Positions 1-7,947 of a DNA stretch of 64,000 nucleotides are shown piece after piece. The stretch lies in NCBI RefSeq assembly GCF_016522065.1, contig NZ_JAEHFV010000001.1, forward strand, positions 496,001 to 560,000. The letters are read 5' to 3'. Numbering within the stretch: position 1 is the stretch's first letter; every line of letters begins with the position of its first letter. The notes below the pieces were generated by a model, which was given only the letters and a program-made list of their open reading frames with translations, ran no database searches and had not been told where the DNA came from. The stretch comes from Flavobacterium agrisoli. GTDB taxonomy: Bacteria > Bacteroidota > Bacteroidia > Flavobacteriales > Flavobacteriaceae. The translations under genes and the position numbers were made by a program.

Positions 1-49
1 TCGTTAAAACATTAAAAAACATACATTAAAACCATACTCACACCACAAT

Positions 50-1411
50 TTGTACGCAATACTCGACATAGAAACTACTGGAGGCCAATACAATGAAGAA
101 GGAATTACCGAAATTGCCATTTACAAATTTGATGGTTTAGAGGTTGTAGATCAATTCATTAGCTTAGTAAATCCCGAAATTCCGATTCAGCCTTTTGTAG
201 CTAAACTAACCGGAATTAACAACGCCATGTTGCGTTCGGCTCCTAAGTTTTTTGAAGTAGCCAAACGCATTATCGAAATAACTTCGGATAGCATTATTGT
301 GGCACATAATACTTCTTTTGATTACCGTATTTTACGCACCGAATTTAATCGGTTGGGCTATCAATTTGAAGCTAAAACCTTGTGTACGGTTGAGTTGGCA
401 AAAAAATTAATTCCCGAACAACCTTCTTATAGTTTAGGAAAATTAGTCCGCTCTCTCGGTATCCCAATGGCCGATAGACATCGCGCAAGTGGAGATGCTA
501 TGGCAACTGTAAAATTGTTCAAGTTGTTACTTGAAAAAGACGTTGAAAAAACCATTATAAAAGACTTTATTAAGATTGAAGTCGCAAAAGGAATCACACC
601 TAAACTGCTTGATTTATTAAACGATTTACCTGCTAAAACGGGCGTTTATTACATTCACAATAAAGATGGAAATATCATTTATATTGGCAAAAGTCGGAAC
701 ATCAAAAAAAGGGTAAACCAACATTTTACCGGCATTACCAATAAAAGTAAACGCATTCAAAACGACGTGTTTACTATTTCTTTTGAAGAAACCGGAAGCG
801 AACTAATTGCACTTTTAAAAGAAAGTCAGGAAATAAAGGTTAATAAACCTATTTTAAATCGGTCGCAACGCAAAAATATTTTTATATACGCCCTCTATCT
901 CGAAAAAGATAAAGACAATTATCTGAATTTAAGAATACAAAAAACAGATGGTAGAAAGCGCGAAATTACCTCGTTTTCGACCTTACAAGAAGGCAAAAAT
1001 TTTCTTTTTAAAATTACCGAAAGATACCACCTTTGCCAAAAATTAAATGGATTGTACGAAACTAAAAAAGAATGCTTTCAATATAAAATAAAAGAATGTG
1101 ATGGTGCTTGTTTGGGCTTGGTTGCACCCGAAATTTACAATGCTCGAGTACAAGAATTTATTACCGATTATTCGTTTGAGCATGCCAATATGATTTTATT
1201 AGATAAAGGACGAACTATTAATGAAAGAAGTGCCGTTTTGATTGAAAATGGCGTATATAAAGGTTATGCATTTTATGATTTGAATTATCAAATTACGAAT
1301 CCCGAAATTCTAAAAAACATCCTAATTCCGATGGAGAATAATCGTGATGTACGAAGTATTATTCAAAATTATATTCGAAAAAGCAAAACATTAAAAATCA
1401 TTAACTTTTAA
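50..1411 (+). CDS. DEDDh exonuclease fused to GIY-YIG nuclease domain
   Basis: A DnaQ-like 3'-5' exonuclease domain fills residues 1-160. The DEDDh residues are visible: D6 and E8 in DIETTGG, D91 after AHNTSF, and H144/D149 in HRASGD. A GIY-YIG domain follows at about 195-275 (GVYYI at 198, YIGKSRNIKKRV at 211), as in UvrC and the Cho-like proteins. The C-terminal 180 residues are family-specific. The two-domain order matches the DnaQ/UvrC-like fusions common in Bacteroidota, thought to act in DNA repair, though the substrate is unknown. The start is TTG; no ATG lies in frame upstream, and the DIETTG motif sits at the usual distance from the N-terminus. The gene heads a co-directional backbone run with the next three genes. 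Confidence 0.85.
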   Translation: MYAILDIETTGGQYNEEGITEIAIYKFDGLEVVDQFISLVNPEIPIQPFVAKLTGINNAMLRSAPKFFEVAKRIIEITSDSIIVAHNTSFDYRILRTEFNRLGYQFEAKTLCTVELAKKLIPEQPSYSLGKLVRSLGIPMADRHRASGDAMATVKLFKLLLEKDVEKTIIKDFIKIEVAKGITPKLLDLLNDLPAKTGVYYIHNKDGNIIYIGKSRNIKKRVNQHFTGITNKSKRIQNDVFTISFEETGSELIALLKESQEIKVNKPILNRSQRKNIFIYALYLEKDKDNYLNLRIQKTDGRKREITSFSTLQEGKNFLFKITERYHLCQKLNGLYETKKECFQYKIKECDGACLGLVAPEIYNARVQEFITDYSFEHANMILLDKGRTINERSAVLIENGVYKGYAFYDLNYQITNPEILKNILIPMENNRDVRSIIQNYIRKSKTLKIINF

Positions 1412-1435
1412 AATAACAGTTTAAAACCATTTTAA

Positions 1436-2275
1436 ATGAATAAACCGTTATCTTCATTTGACCAATTTAGAAATAAAATTTACAAAATAATCTACAAAAG
1501 CGATACCGTTAGTGGACGATTGTTTGATTTGATTTTGTTAGGTGTTATCCTTTTTAGTGTTATTTTGATAATGTTAGAAACCGTTCAAGGTTTTAATCAA
1601 AAATACCACGAGCAATTAATTGTTTTTGAATGGATTGTCACCGTTTTATTTACAATTGAGTATTTATTACGTATTATTTGCATCAATAAACCGTTTCGAT
1701 ACATCTTTAATTTTTATGGCATAATCGACTTACTCGCTATTTTACCGATGTATTTGTCTCGGATATTTCCTGGAACGAATGTTTTTGTCATCGTGCGGGC
1801 TTTGCGTTTGCTACGATTATTCAAAATTCTCCATATACCACAAATAAACAGTCAGTATTTACAATTAATAAATGCCCTAAAAGCCAGTAAAGGAAAAATA
1901 ATTGTATTTATATATTTTGTTTTAGTTTGCACCATCATTATTGGAAGTTTGATGTATTTGATAGAAGGCAAAGAAGGTGGATTTACAAGCATACCAGTGA
2001 GTATTTATTGGACCATTGTAACGCTTACCACTGTTGGGTATGGCGATATTTCACCTATCACTCCCTTGGGCCAATTTGTAGCTTCGTTAGTTATGATTTT
2101 AGGTTACGGAATTATTGCTGTGCCTACCGGAATTGTAACGGCCGAATTTGCTAAAAACACTTTAAAAAACAGTGTTCATACTCATAAAAACCCGTGTCCA
2201 AATTGCGGTTTGATAGAACATCCCGATGATTCCAAATTTTGTTATCAATGTGGTGCTACTCTTTCACCTAAATAA
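1436..2275 (+). CDS. Voltage-gated-type K+ channel / ion transporter with C-terminal zinc ribbon
   Basis: A six-helix cation channel of the Kv family located in the inner membrane. Hydrophobic segments run through residues 28-245. An S4-like helix with spaced arginines (RALRLLRLFK, 121-130) precedes the pore, and the K+ filter TVGYGD is at 199-204. The tail carries two CxxC pairs (C254/C257, C269/C272), forming a zinc-ribbon module that is an unusual but recurrent addition in this phylum. Length (279 aa) fits the bacterial ion-transporter family. It starts 24 bp after the exonuclease gene and sits 13 bp before miaA, so it is probably co-transcribed with both. K+ selectivity is inferred from the filter. 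Confidence 0.88.
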   Translation: MNKPLSSFDQFRNKIYKIIYKSDTVSGRLFDLILLGVILFSVILIMLETVQGFNQKYHEQLIVFEWIVTVLFTIEYLLRIICINKPFRYIFNFYGIIDLLAILPMYLSRIFPGTNVFVIVRALRLLRLFKILHIPQINSQYLQLINALKASKGKIIVFIYFVLVCTIIIGSLMYLIEGKEGGFTSIPVSIYWTIVTLTTVGYGDISPITPLGQFVASLVMILGYGIIAVPTGIVTAEFAKNTLKNSVHTHKNPCPNCGLIEHPDDSKFCYQCGATLSPK

Positions 2276-2288
2276 ATTACAAGGCTAA

Positions 2289-3218
2289 ATGAAATATCTT
2301 ATTACGATAGTTGGCCCAACTGCCATCGGAAAAACCGCTTTAAGCATTCAATTGACACAACATTTTGACTGCGAAATCATTTCCAGCGATAGCCGCCAGT
2401 TTTTTAAAGAAATGACTATTGGAACTGCGGTGCCAAGTTCAGAAGAATTAGAGTCTGCTCCGCATCATTTTATTCAAAATAAATCGATTTTTGAGCCATA
2501 TACAGTTGGAGATTTTGAAAAAGAAGCACTACAAACTCTGGAAGAATTATTTAAAAATAACGATTTCGCCATAATGGTGGGAGGCTCAGGATTATATGTG
2601 GATGCCGTTTTAAAAGGATTTGATGCTTTTCCTAGCATTCCACAAAAAATTAGAGAAGAAGTTGCCAATATCTACGAAAAAGAAGGTATTTCGGCATTGC
2701 AAAAAATACTCGAAGAAAATGATCCGGAATATGTAGCTTTTTTATCTAAAACCAATCCGCAAACATTACAAAATCCACAACGATTGATGCGTTTTTCAGA
2801 AGTCTGTTTGGCTACACAACAACCCTACTCTTCTTTTTTGAACCAAAAAGAAAACAAACGCACATTTGTTCCAATTTTAATCGGATTAGAGGCAGATAGA
2901 ACGGTAATTTACGACCGAATTAACCGCAGAGTTGATTTGATGATGGAAGCGGGTTTACTAGAAGAAGCCAAAAAATTATTTCCTCACAAATCATTAAATG
3001 CCTTGCAAACCGTAGGATATCGCGAATTATTTGATTATTTCGATCATAAAATTTCATTAGATTTTGCTGTAGATGAAATAAAGAAAAATACAAGACGTTT
3101 TTCAAAAAGACAACTCACTTGGTTCAAGCGAAATGAAAACACAACTTGGTTCGATTTTCAAACGCCATTTTTAACCATTGCAAATCACATACATTCGTTA
3201 ACCGAAAATAATAATTAA
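2289..3218 (+). CDS. miaA: tRNA dimethylallyltransferase MiaA
   Basis: MiaA transfers a dimethylallyl group to N6 of A37 in tRNAs that read UNN codons, the first step of ms2i6A synthesis. The P-loop GPTAIGKT lies at residues 9-16. The DSRQ motif follows at about 36, with the family's characteristic IGTAVPS segment just after it. The C-terminal half ends in the basic segment around RFSKRQLTWFKR that is typical of the family. At 309 aa it has normal length. It lies 13 bp after the channel gene and is followed within 2 bp by the thioesterase gene, indicating one transcript. Nothing is unusual. Confidence 0.96.
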   Translation: MKYLITIVGPTAIGKTALSIQLTQHFDCEIISSDSRQFFKEMTIGTAVPSSEELESAPHHFIQNKSIFEPYTVGDFEKEALQTLEELFKNNDFAIMVGGSGLYVDAVLKGFDAFPSIPQKIREEVANIYEKEGISALQKILEENDPEYVAFLSKTNPQTLQNPQRLMRFSEVCLATQQPYSSFLNQKENKRTFVPILIGLEADRTVIYDRINRRVDLMMEAGLLEEAKKLFPHKSLNALQTVGYRELFDYFDHKISLDFAVDEIKKNTRRFSKRQLTWFKRNENTTWFDFQTPFLTIANHIHSLTENNN

Positions 3219-3219
3219 A

Positions 3220-3960
3220 ATGCCAATTTCACCCAATTTTCAATCGGAAATAAGCAAAGAATGGGAAATTAACTTTACCCAATGCACACCAAGTGGTTTT
3301 TTAAAATACACCGATTTGTGCAATTTATTACAACTTACCGCCGCAGCACATTCAGAGGTTGGTGGAATAAGTTTTAATGATATGCAAGCTTTTAATCAAG
3401 CTTGGGTACTGAGTCGAATGCGAGTTGAAATTTCAGAATTACCAAAATCTGGCGATATTGTAACCATCAAAACTTGGATTAATAATTTAGAAAATTCTCG
3501 CTCAACCCGTGCTTTAGAAATGTATGTAAACAAAAAAAAAATGGTGGGTTGTGAAACGTTTTGGGCCGTTTTTAATACCAAAATTCGTCGTCCAGAAGCA
3601 TTAGCTTTACCTTTTGAGCATTTTAAACTTTTTCCCGATAAAAAAGCTACCGAAGTGTCTTTATCAAAAATAGTAGTGCCAACTGAAAGTGAACTGATTG
3701 CAAAAAAACAAGTTTTTATTTCCGATCTGGATATTGTAAACCATGTAAACAATGTTAAATATTTGGAATGGTGCTTGGATTATGTAGAACCAAAATTAAT
3801 TTTAAATCATTCTTTAGAAAGTTTTGAAATGAATTTTATGAAAGAACTTTCGTTGGAAGATGAAATTTCAATTAATGAATTTAAAACCAACAAAGAATCT
3901 TTTTTTTCTATTCAAAAAGAAGAAAAAAACTGTTTTGCCCTTCAACTAAATTGGAAATAA
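3220..3960 (+). CDS. Acyl-ACP thioesterase (FatA/FatB-type double hotdog)
   Basis: Likely cytoplasmic hydrolase releasing fatty acids from acyl carrier protein. The N-terminal hotdog (about residues 5-130) contains the Acyl-ACP_TE-like stretch with WVLSRMRVEI. The second hotdog carries the NHVNNVKYLEW segment near residue 174, where the family's catalytic Asn/His lie. At 246 aa it matches bacterial FatA-like proteins. It begins 2 bp after miaA and is the last backbone gene before tRNA-Tyr. Substrate chain length cannot be judged from sequence. Confidence 0.88.
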   Translation: MPISPNFQSEISKEWEINFTQCTPSGFLKYTDLCNLLQLTAAAHSEVGGISFNDMQAFNQAWVLSRMRVEISELPKSGDIVTIKTWINNLENSRSTRALEMYVNKKKMVGCETFWAVFNTKIRRPEALALPFEHFKLFPDKKATEVSLSKIVVPTESELIAKKQVFISDLDIVNHVNNVKYLEWCLDYVEPKLILNHSLESFEMNFMKELSLEDEISINEFKTNKESFFSIQKEEKNCFALQLNWK

Positions 3961-4063
3961 ACGGTTTTTTGTTGTTAATCAGAATTAAAATTAAAAAAAG
4001 TAAATTTTATTTTATTCACTTCCAATCATTTAAAAATAATCTAAAAATAAACTGCTTTTTTTG

Positions 4064-4094
4064 TTTGGAAACATCAAAACAGTTCCTATATTTG
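4064..4094 (+). promoter_or_regulatory. Bacteroidota-type promoter of tRNA-Tyr
   Basis: A -33 TTTG at 4064-4067 is separated by 19 bp from a perfect -7 TATATTTG at 4087-4094, matching the TTTG-N19-TAnnTTTG consensus of the Bacteroidota primary sigma factor. The predicted start is about 30 nt upstream of tRNA-Tyr. Confidence 0.75.
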
Positions 4095-4132
4095 CAACCG
4101 CTTAGCAACAGTTAAGCGCTGCTTTAAAGCAA

Positions 4133-4213
4133 GGGGAGATACTCAAGCGGCCAACGAGGGCAGACTGTAAATCTGCTGTGAAAACTTCGCAGGTTCGAAT
4201 CCTGCTCTCCCCA
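4133..4213 (+). tRNA. tRNA-Tyr(GTA)
   Basis: A class II tRNA with a long variable arm. The 7-bp acceptor stem GGGGAGA (4133-4139) pairs with TCTCCCC (4206-4212). The anticodon GTA is at 4167-4169 in a CAGACTGTAAATCTG arm, and the T-loop TTCGAAT is present. A discriminator A is followed by C then G, so the 3' CCA is not encoded. The gene borders the integrase-led element and is the probable integration target. Confidence 0.96.
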
Positions 4214-4214
4214 C
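4190..4214 (+). other. Probable attL core at the 3' end of tRNA-Tyr
   Basis: The backbone ends at this tRNA and a tyrosine recombinase starts 290 bp downstream, with ICE genes beyond. Tyrosine recombinases commonly use tRNA 3' ends as attachment cores. No second copy of the T-arm/acceptor segment was found inside the window, so the attR partner must lie beyond 64 kb and the exact core limits are not defined. Confidence 0.45.
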
Positions 4215-4283
4215 GGAAAGGCCGAAAAGGCGGAAAACTAAAAGTTTTCAATCTTTTCAAAAAGCCACAAAAAATGTCTGAAG

Positions 4284-4317
4284 ACCTGCAAATTCAACGA
4301 TTTGCAGGTTTTTTTTA
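4284..4317 (+). terminator. Rho-independent terminator after tRNA-Tyr
   Basis: A 9-bp stem (acctgcaaa at 4284-4292 with tttgcaggt at 4301-4309), an 8-nt loop and a run of eight T. It probably ends the tRNA-Tyr transcript. Confidence 0.8.
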
Positions 4318-4372
4318 TTTTAGGCCTGTTTTCAATATTTATAAATCCTCACAAAATTAAAGGTGCAGAATC

Positions 4373-4404
4373 GGTGCACTTTCCGGCGCGCTGAAAAGTG
4401 CACC
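4373..4404. repeat. 10-bp inverted repeat between tRNA-Tyr and integrase
   Basis: ggtgcacttt (4373-4382) is perfectly inverted at 4395-4404 around a GC-rich 12-nt spacer containing GCGCGC. There is no T-run after it, so it is unlikely to be a terminator. Its position between the tRNA and int makes it a candidate recombinase or regulator binding site. The rest of 4318-4504 shows nothing else. Confidence 0.4.
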
Positions 4405-4504
4405 AGAAACAGCAAAAATCCCTTATATTACAGGGGTTAACGAGATTAACGACTTGATTTGGCAGTAATATTATTCTACATTTATTAATTTAAAAAGTAG
4501 GATT

Positions 4505-5812
4505 ATGTTGGAAAGCAGTTTTGGTTTGGGATTCTTTTTAAAAAGACCCAAAATAGAAAGTAAAGAATGGATTGTGTATTTCAGAATAACTGTTGACGGT
4601 ATCCGTAAGGAAAGCTCAACTAAGAGAAAATGGGATAATACACGATGGGATCAAAGGTTCGAAAGAGCGGTCGGCTCAAAGGAAGATGCAAAGTCGCTGA
4701 ACTTCTTTTTGGATTCGCTGACTTTAAAAATCAATGAAATCAAAACCGAAATGATGTACAGTGGCAAAACCATAACCGCTGAGAAAATTATGGACGAGGT
4801 TCTGGGAAGGACAGCGCCAAAGATTAAGGTGCTGGAAGAATTTCAAAAGCATAATGATGAAATGGAGGCGCTTCTTGGAAAAGGCTATGCAAAAGGCACC
4901 CTTGACCGGTTTACCATTACTAAAAACCATTTGACTGCGTTTATAAAATTCAAGCTTAAAAAGGACGATATTGAATTTGCAGATTTGAATCTTGAGTTTG
5001 TAAAGGATTTCGAGTTTTATCTTAGAACTGTACGCGACTGCAGCAACAACACCACCCTAAAATATATTGCAAATTTCAAAAAGATTGTAATCCGCGCCAT
5101 CGATAAGGAGTTAATCACCAAGGACCCATTTAAGAACTTTAAGGGACGTAAAACAAAACTGGTAAAAAAACCGCTTACCGCACAGGAATTGTACGAACTT
5201 GAAAGTCATTATTTCACAACTGACAGGCTCAATGTCGTAAGGGATGTATTTGTCTTCCAATGCTACACTGGCCTGGCTTACATAGACGCTTATCAATTAA
5301 AGAAAACTGATATCAAAGAAGGCATTGATGGAAATCTATGGATTATGTCCGAAAGGCAGAAAACAAACTCATCATTTAATGTACCTCTTCTTCCCCAAGC
5401 ACTGAAAATAATTGAAAAATATAAAGAGCACCCGCTGTGTATCCAGCGTGGAACCGTGCTTCCTGTTTCATCCAACCAGAAAATGAATGAGTATCTAAAA
5501 GAGGTGGCAGTCTTGTGTGGCTTTCCTTTTACATTAAACACGCATATGGCCCGCCGTACTTTTGGAAGCACTGTGACATTAAATAACAACGTCCCTATTA
5601 ATGTAGTTAAAGAACTGCTGGGTCATGCATCGGTAAAACAGACTGAGGCATATGCTATAACTGAGCAGGCTACAATCGGTCGTGAAATGTCTATTCTCAA
5701 TAAAAAACTCAATAAAACTGGATCCAAAATATCTAAACCTGATTTGGCGGTTCTCAGCAGGCTCGAAAAGGAAATTCAGGCAATCAAAAAGAAATACAAC
5801 ATTTCTTCGTGA
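4505..5812 (+). CDS. int: Tyrosine recombinase / ICE integrase
   Basis: A 435-aa phage-type integrase with an N-terminal Arm/SAM-like DNA-binding part (about 1-215) and a C-terminal catalytic domain. HxxR is at H347/R350 (HMAR), the LLGH histidine is H374 and the nucleophilic tyrosine is Y383. The box-I arginine position (TGLAYID) is occupied by A258. CTnDOT integrase is likewise known to lack this arginine, so this may be a normal variant of the Bacteroidota ICE clade. Integrating and excising the element at the neighbouring tRNA-Tyr is the natural role. It is transcribed away from the tRNA and converges on the minus-strand block. The C-terminal tail is lysine-rich. Confidence 0.92.
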   Translation: MLESSFGLGFFLKRPKIESKEWIVYFRITVDGIRKESSTKRKWDNTRWDQRFERAVGSKEDAKSLNFFLDSLTLKINEIKTEMMYSGKTITAEKIMDEVLGRTAPKIKVLEEFQKHNDEMEALLGKGYAKGTLDRFTITKNHLTAFIKFKLKKDDIEFADLNLEFVKDFEFYLRTVRDCSNNTTLKYIANFKKIVIRAIDKELITKDPFKNFKGRKTKLVKKPLTAQELYELESHYFTTDRLNVVRDVFVFQCYTGLAYIDAYQLKKTDIKEGIDGNLWIMSERQKTNSSFNVPLLPQALKIIEKYKEHPLCIQRGTVLPVSSNQKMNEYLKEVAVLCGFPFTLNTHMARRTFGSTVTLNNNVPINVVKELLGHASVKQTEAYAITEQATIGREMSILNKKLNKTGSKISKPDLAVLSRLEKEIQAIKKKYNISS

Positions 5813-5845
5813 TCAATAAATTTAAAAATATATTTAAAATTAAAA

Positions 5846-5876
5846 GAGGCTATCTCAAATATTTTGAGATAGCCTC
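5846..5876. terminator. Bidirectional terminator between int and the minus-strand block
   Basis: A perfect 14-bp stem (5846-5859 with 5863-5876) has a 3-nt loop and T-rich tails on both strands. It lies between the convergent int gene and the last gene of the minus-strand series, overlapping the 3' end of the latter. Confidence 0.85.
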
Positions 5877-6178
5877 CTTTTACACAACTTAACTTCGCTT
5901 TTATATCCTGGATGATAAGATGGGGTGTACTTAATGTATCCCAAATCCTGAAGCTGTTTAAAATACTTATGATAAGTCGGCAGCGTATTGACATGTGACA
6001 GCTCCATAATTTTACTGCGGCTGACTTTAATCCTTCTTCTTTGGCCCTGCCTATAGCCTAATCCTAGTATTGCTGTCAAAATCGATAGATGCCAGACATT
6101 TAGTTTAGGATCATTACTATACATTGACAGATAACTCATTATATAGCTTTCTTTTAATCTCTTAGTGTTTATCATCAT
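5855..6178 (-). CDS. Small winged-helix-like DNA-binding protein (paralogue 1)
   Basis: About 107 aa from the start chosen at 6178 (MMINTK), which overlaps the stop region of the upstream excisionase-like gene as GATGATGATAAACACTAA. A longer frame would open at 6289 but would run deep into that gene. The C-terminal half (HVNTLPTYHKYFKQLQDLG, then YIKYTPSYHPG and a SEV segment) matches the protein encoded at 6473-6775 closely, so the two are paralogues. The helix-rich pattern with a final beta hairpin suggests a winged helix. Its place beside the excisionase-like gene suggests a role in excision or copy control, but no specific family is recognised. Confidence 0.65.
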   Translation of the reverse strand: MMINTKRLKESYIMSYLSMYSNDPKLNVWHLSILTAILGLGYRQGQRRRIKVSRSKIMELSHVNTLPTYHKYFKQLQDLGYIKYTPSYHPGYKSEVKLCKRRLSQNI

Positions 6179-6437
6179 CAAATAATTTTTGAAGATCTTC
6201 TTTATTATAGTAGTACGACCCAAGCACTTTTTTGAAACGGACTTTTTGGCTTGTTCTAAGATTCTGTACTGAACCTGCTGAAATATCAAGCAGTTTTCTC
6301 ACAGACTTGCTTTTAATCCACTCTGGTTCCAAAGTTTCTTTCCGTCCAGAATCCTTATCTTTAAATAAAGCCTGTATTTTAACTACTAGAAGAAGACCAA
6401 ACTGTCTCAGATCTTCCTTGGTTACAATTTCATTCAT
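6162..6437 (-). CDS. Excisionase-like helix-turn-helix protein
   Basis: 91 aa. The C-terminal 55 residues have the MerR/excisionase-type HTH_17 layout: KSVRKLLDISAGSVQNLR (recognition helix region) followed by a short wing (KKVLGSYYYNKEDLQKLF). Proteins of this kind in CTnDOT-like elements are directionality factors that bind near att sites and drive excision with the integrase. It sits only 350 bp from int on the opposite strand and overlaps the downstream small gene, so the two are translationally coupled. A purely regulatory role is the alternative. Confidence 0.75.
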   Translation of the reverse strand: MNEIVTKEDLRQFGLLLVVKIQALFKDKDSGRKETLEPEWIKSKSVRKLLDISAGSVQNLRTSQKVRFKKVLGSYYYNKEDLQKLFDDDKH

Positions 6438-6472
6438 AGTACAATTTCATAAAATTATTAATTGCAGAATCT

Positions 6473-6775
6473 TTAGATGTCCGCGTCAGCTGAAAACAAA
6501 AAATATACTTCACTTCCACGATTTTTTTTAAAAGATGGCCTATACTTTATATATCCATACTGATGAAGTTCCTGGACACATTTATGATACGTATTTGCTG
6601 AAGAAACTTTAGCAATAACAATAATCTCCGAGCTAAAGACAAAAATTGGATTAATAAAGCCCTTAACGGATCTAAATTGTAATAGAGCTGCATAAATGGC
6701 AATATGCATTGGACTAATCCGGTAATCATTCTCTATTGCTTTGAAAAAATCCGATAAAGGCTTTAATTTTTCCAT
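6473..6775 (-). CDS. Small winged-helix-like DNA-binding protein (paralogue 2)
   Basis: 100 aa with the same helical core and terminal hairpin as the protein at 5855-6178: shared TYHK at the start of the last helix, then GYIKY with PSF/PSY and GSEV/KSEV. The N-terminal ISPMHIAIYAALLQF helix resembles the first helix of replication-initiator or transcription-factor winged domains. It begins 5 bp after the DUF3945-like gene and is probably part of the same transcript. Function is not assigned; DNA binding is an inference from fold pattern and context. Confidence 0.6.
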   Translation of the reverse strand: MEKLKPLSDFFKAIENDYRISPMHIAIYAALLQFRSVKGFINPIFVFSSEIIVIAKVSSANTYHKCVQELHQYGYIKYRPSFKKNRGSEVYFLFSADADI

Positions 6776-6780
6776 AACTT

Positions 6781-7932
6781 TTAAAGTGAGGGAGTTTTTC
6801 TTTTCTTTACTTTATTATCTTTCCTCCCTGAATCACCTTCATCAGAATCTAGATTTTTTTTTTGATCTTTAGATACTGATTCTTTTTGAGATTCAGCCTT
6901 TTTTTCTTCCTTGCTCTCTCGATGATTAATTCTTTGTAAATTTTCATCGTAAACATTAACAGTCTTGAACTGGGGATTTGCCTCCACAAACATTTTACTT
7001 TCAGTACCGCCGACAACAAAAGTCGCCGACTGAAGGTTTCCTTTTTTAAGGGAATTTAAAAGGTCTTCTTTATACTGCGGAGCATTGAGCTCTTTGATTG
7101 AATGTTTTGCCAGACTTGCTTCCAAATCATACCCATAATTCTGATGGTATTGGTTCAGCTTAAAATTACCATTGTCAGATTGTTTAAAGTCGATTTTCAG
7201 CCAGCAATTATAGCTCTCCCCTTCTTTGTTTTTAAGATCTTTATTGACAGATCTGCCTTCCATCAAATTATAAGCCTCTTTCATTGTAATGCTGGCGCTG
7301 TCTTTGTTAATGTAGAAGGTCTGTTCCAGACCAGGTTTGTTTTCTTCTTTCTGAAGATTGACATGATAGGAATTAAAAAAGTACATATCTGTCTGCTCAG
7401 ACCTTTTGAAATTTAATTCTACAGTTAAGGTATCCTTATTTGGCAGACCATTGTTCATAATGCCGGTGTGCATAATTTTAAAATCCTTATCTCCCTTCAT
7501 TATGTTCTCTCGCAGTTCAGCATCGAACGTTTCTCCAAATCCAGTATATTTTAACTGGTCTTTCAGGTATTCTAAATTTTTCTCATTCATTGCGTTTTCA
7601 TTTAAATTATTTTCTAAAATTTCTCTCCTATCTATTTCCCTTTTGGCAAATCCAGTAAGTTCTATTGCTTCATTTTCGCAAGTATCTGCCCCGCTATTCA
7701 AAACTGCTCGCAAGTCGTCGATAACTGATTCAATCGGCAGGCTCTGAAAATAATTCGCATCATTGGTCATAACCAGACAGTACTCCTTCGCATCCAAGGG
7801 ATTTCTAAAAAACTCAATTGTGTCGGTATCAGTCACCTCATCGGTATTAAAGGCGGCAAATCGATGGCCGTTATAAGCCATTTCCTCAGCAAATGACAGC
7901 ATCATTTCAGTGTCAGCTAAATTGATTATCAT
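6781..7932 (-). CDS. DUF3945-like ICE protein
   Basis: 383 aa, cytoplasmic, no membrane segments. The stretch around residues 285-335 (KMFVEANPQFKTVNVYDEN) is characteristic of the DUF3945 domain found in Bacteroidota conjugative elements, often with DUF4099. The last 45 residues are a highly charged Lys/Glu/Asp tail. The N-terminal third (about 1-100) has a distinct alpha/beta pattern. It lies at the distal end of the tra transcript, 15 bp after traN. Function is unknown; co-occurrence with conjugation genes is the only lead. Confidence 0.65.
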   Translation of the reverse strand: MIINLADTEMMLSFAEEMAYNGHRFAAFNTDEVTDTDTIEFFRNPLDAKEYCLVMTNDANYFQSLPIESVIDDLRAVLNSGADTCENEAIELTGFAKREIDRREILENNLNENAMNEKNLEYLKDQLKYTGFGETFDAELRENIMKGDKDFKIMHTGIMNNGLPNKDTLTVELNFKRSEQTDMYFFNSYHVNLQKEENKPGLEQTFYINKDSASITMKEAYNLMEGRSVNKDLKNKEGESYNCWLKIDFKQSDNGNFKLNQYHQNYGYDLEASLAKHSIKELNAPQYKEDLLNSLKKGNLQSATFVVGGTESKMFVEANPQFKTVNVYDENLQRINHRESKEEKKAESQKESVSKDQKKNLDSDEGDSGRKDNKVKKRKTPSL

Positions 7933-7947
7933 AATTTATTTTAAAGC

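Noticed and set aside
4178..4360. Small open frame overlapping tRNA-Tyr
   Set aside because: It runs through the tRNA and its terminator, so coding is not credible.
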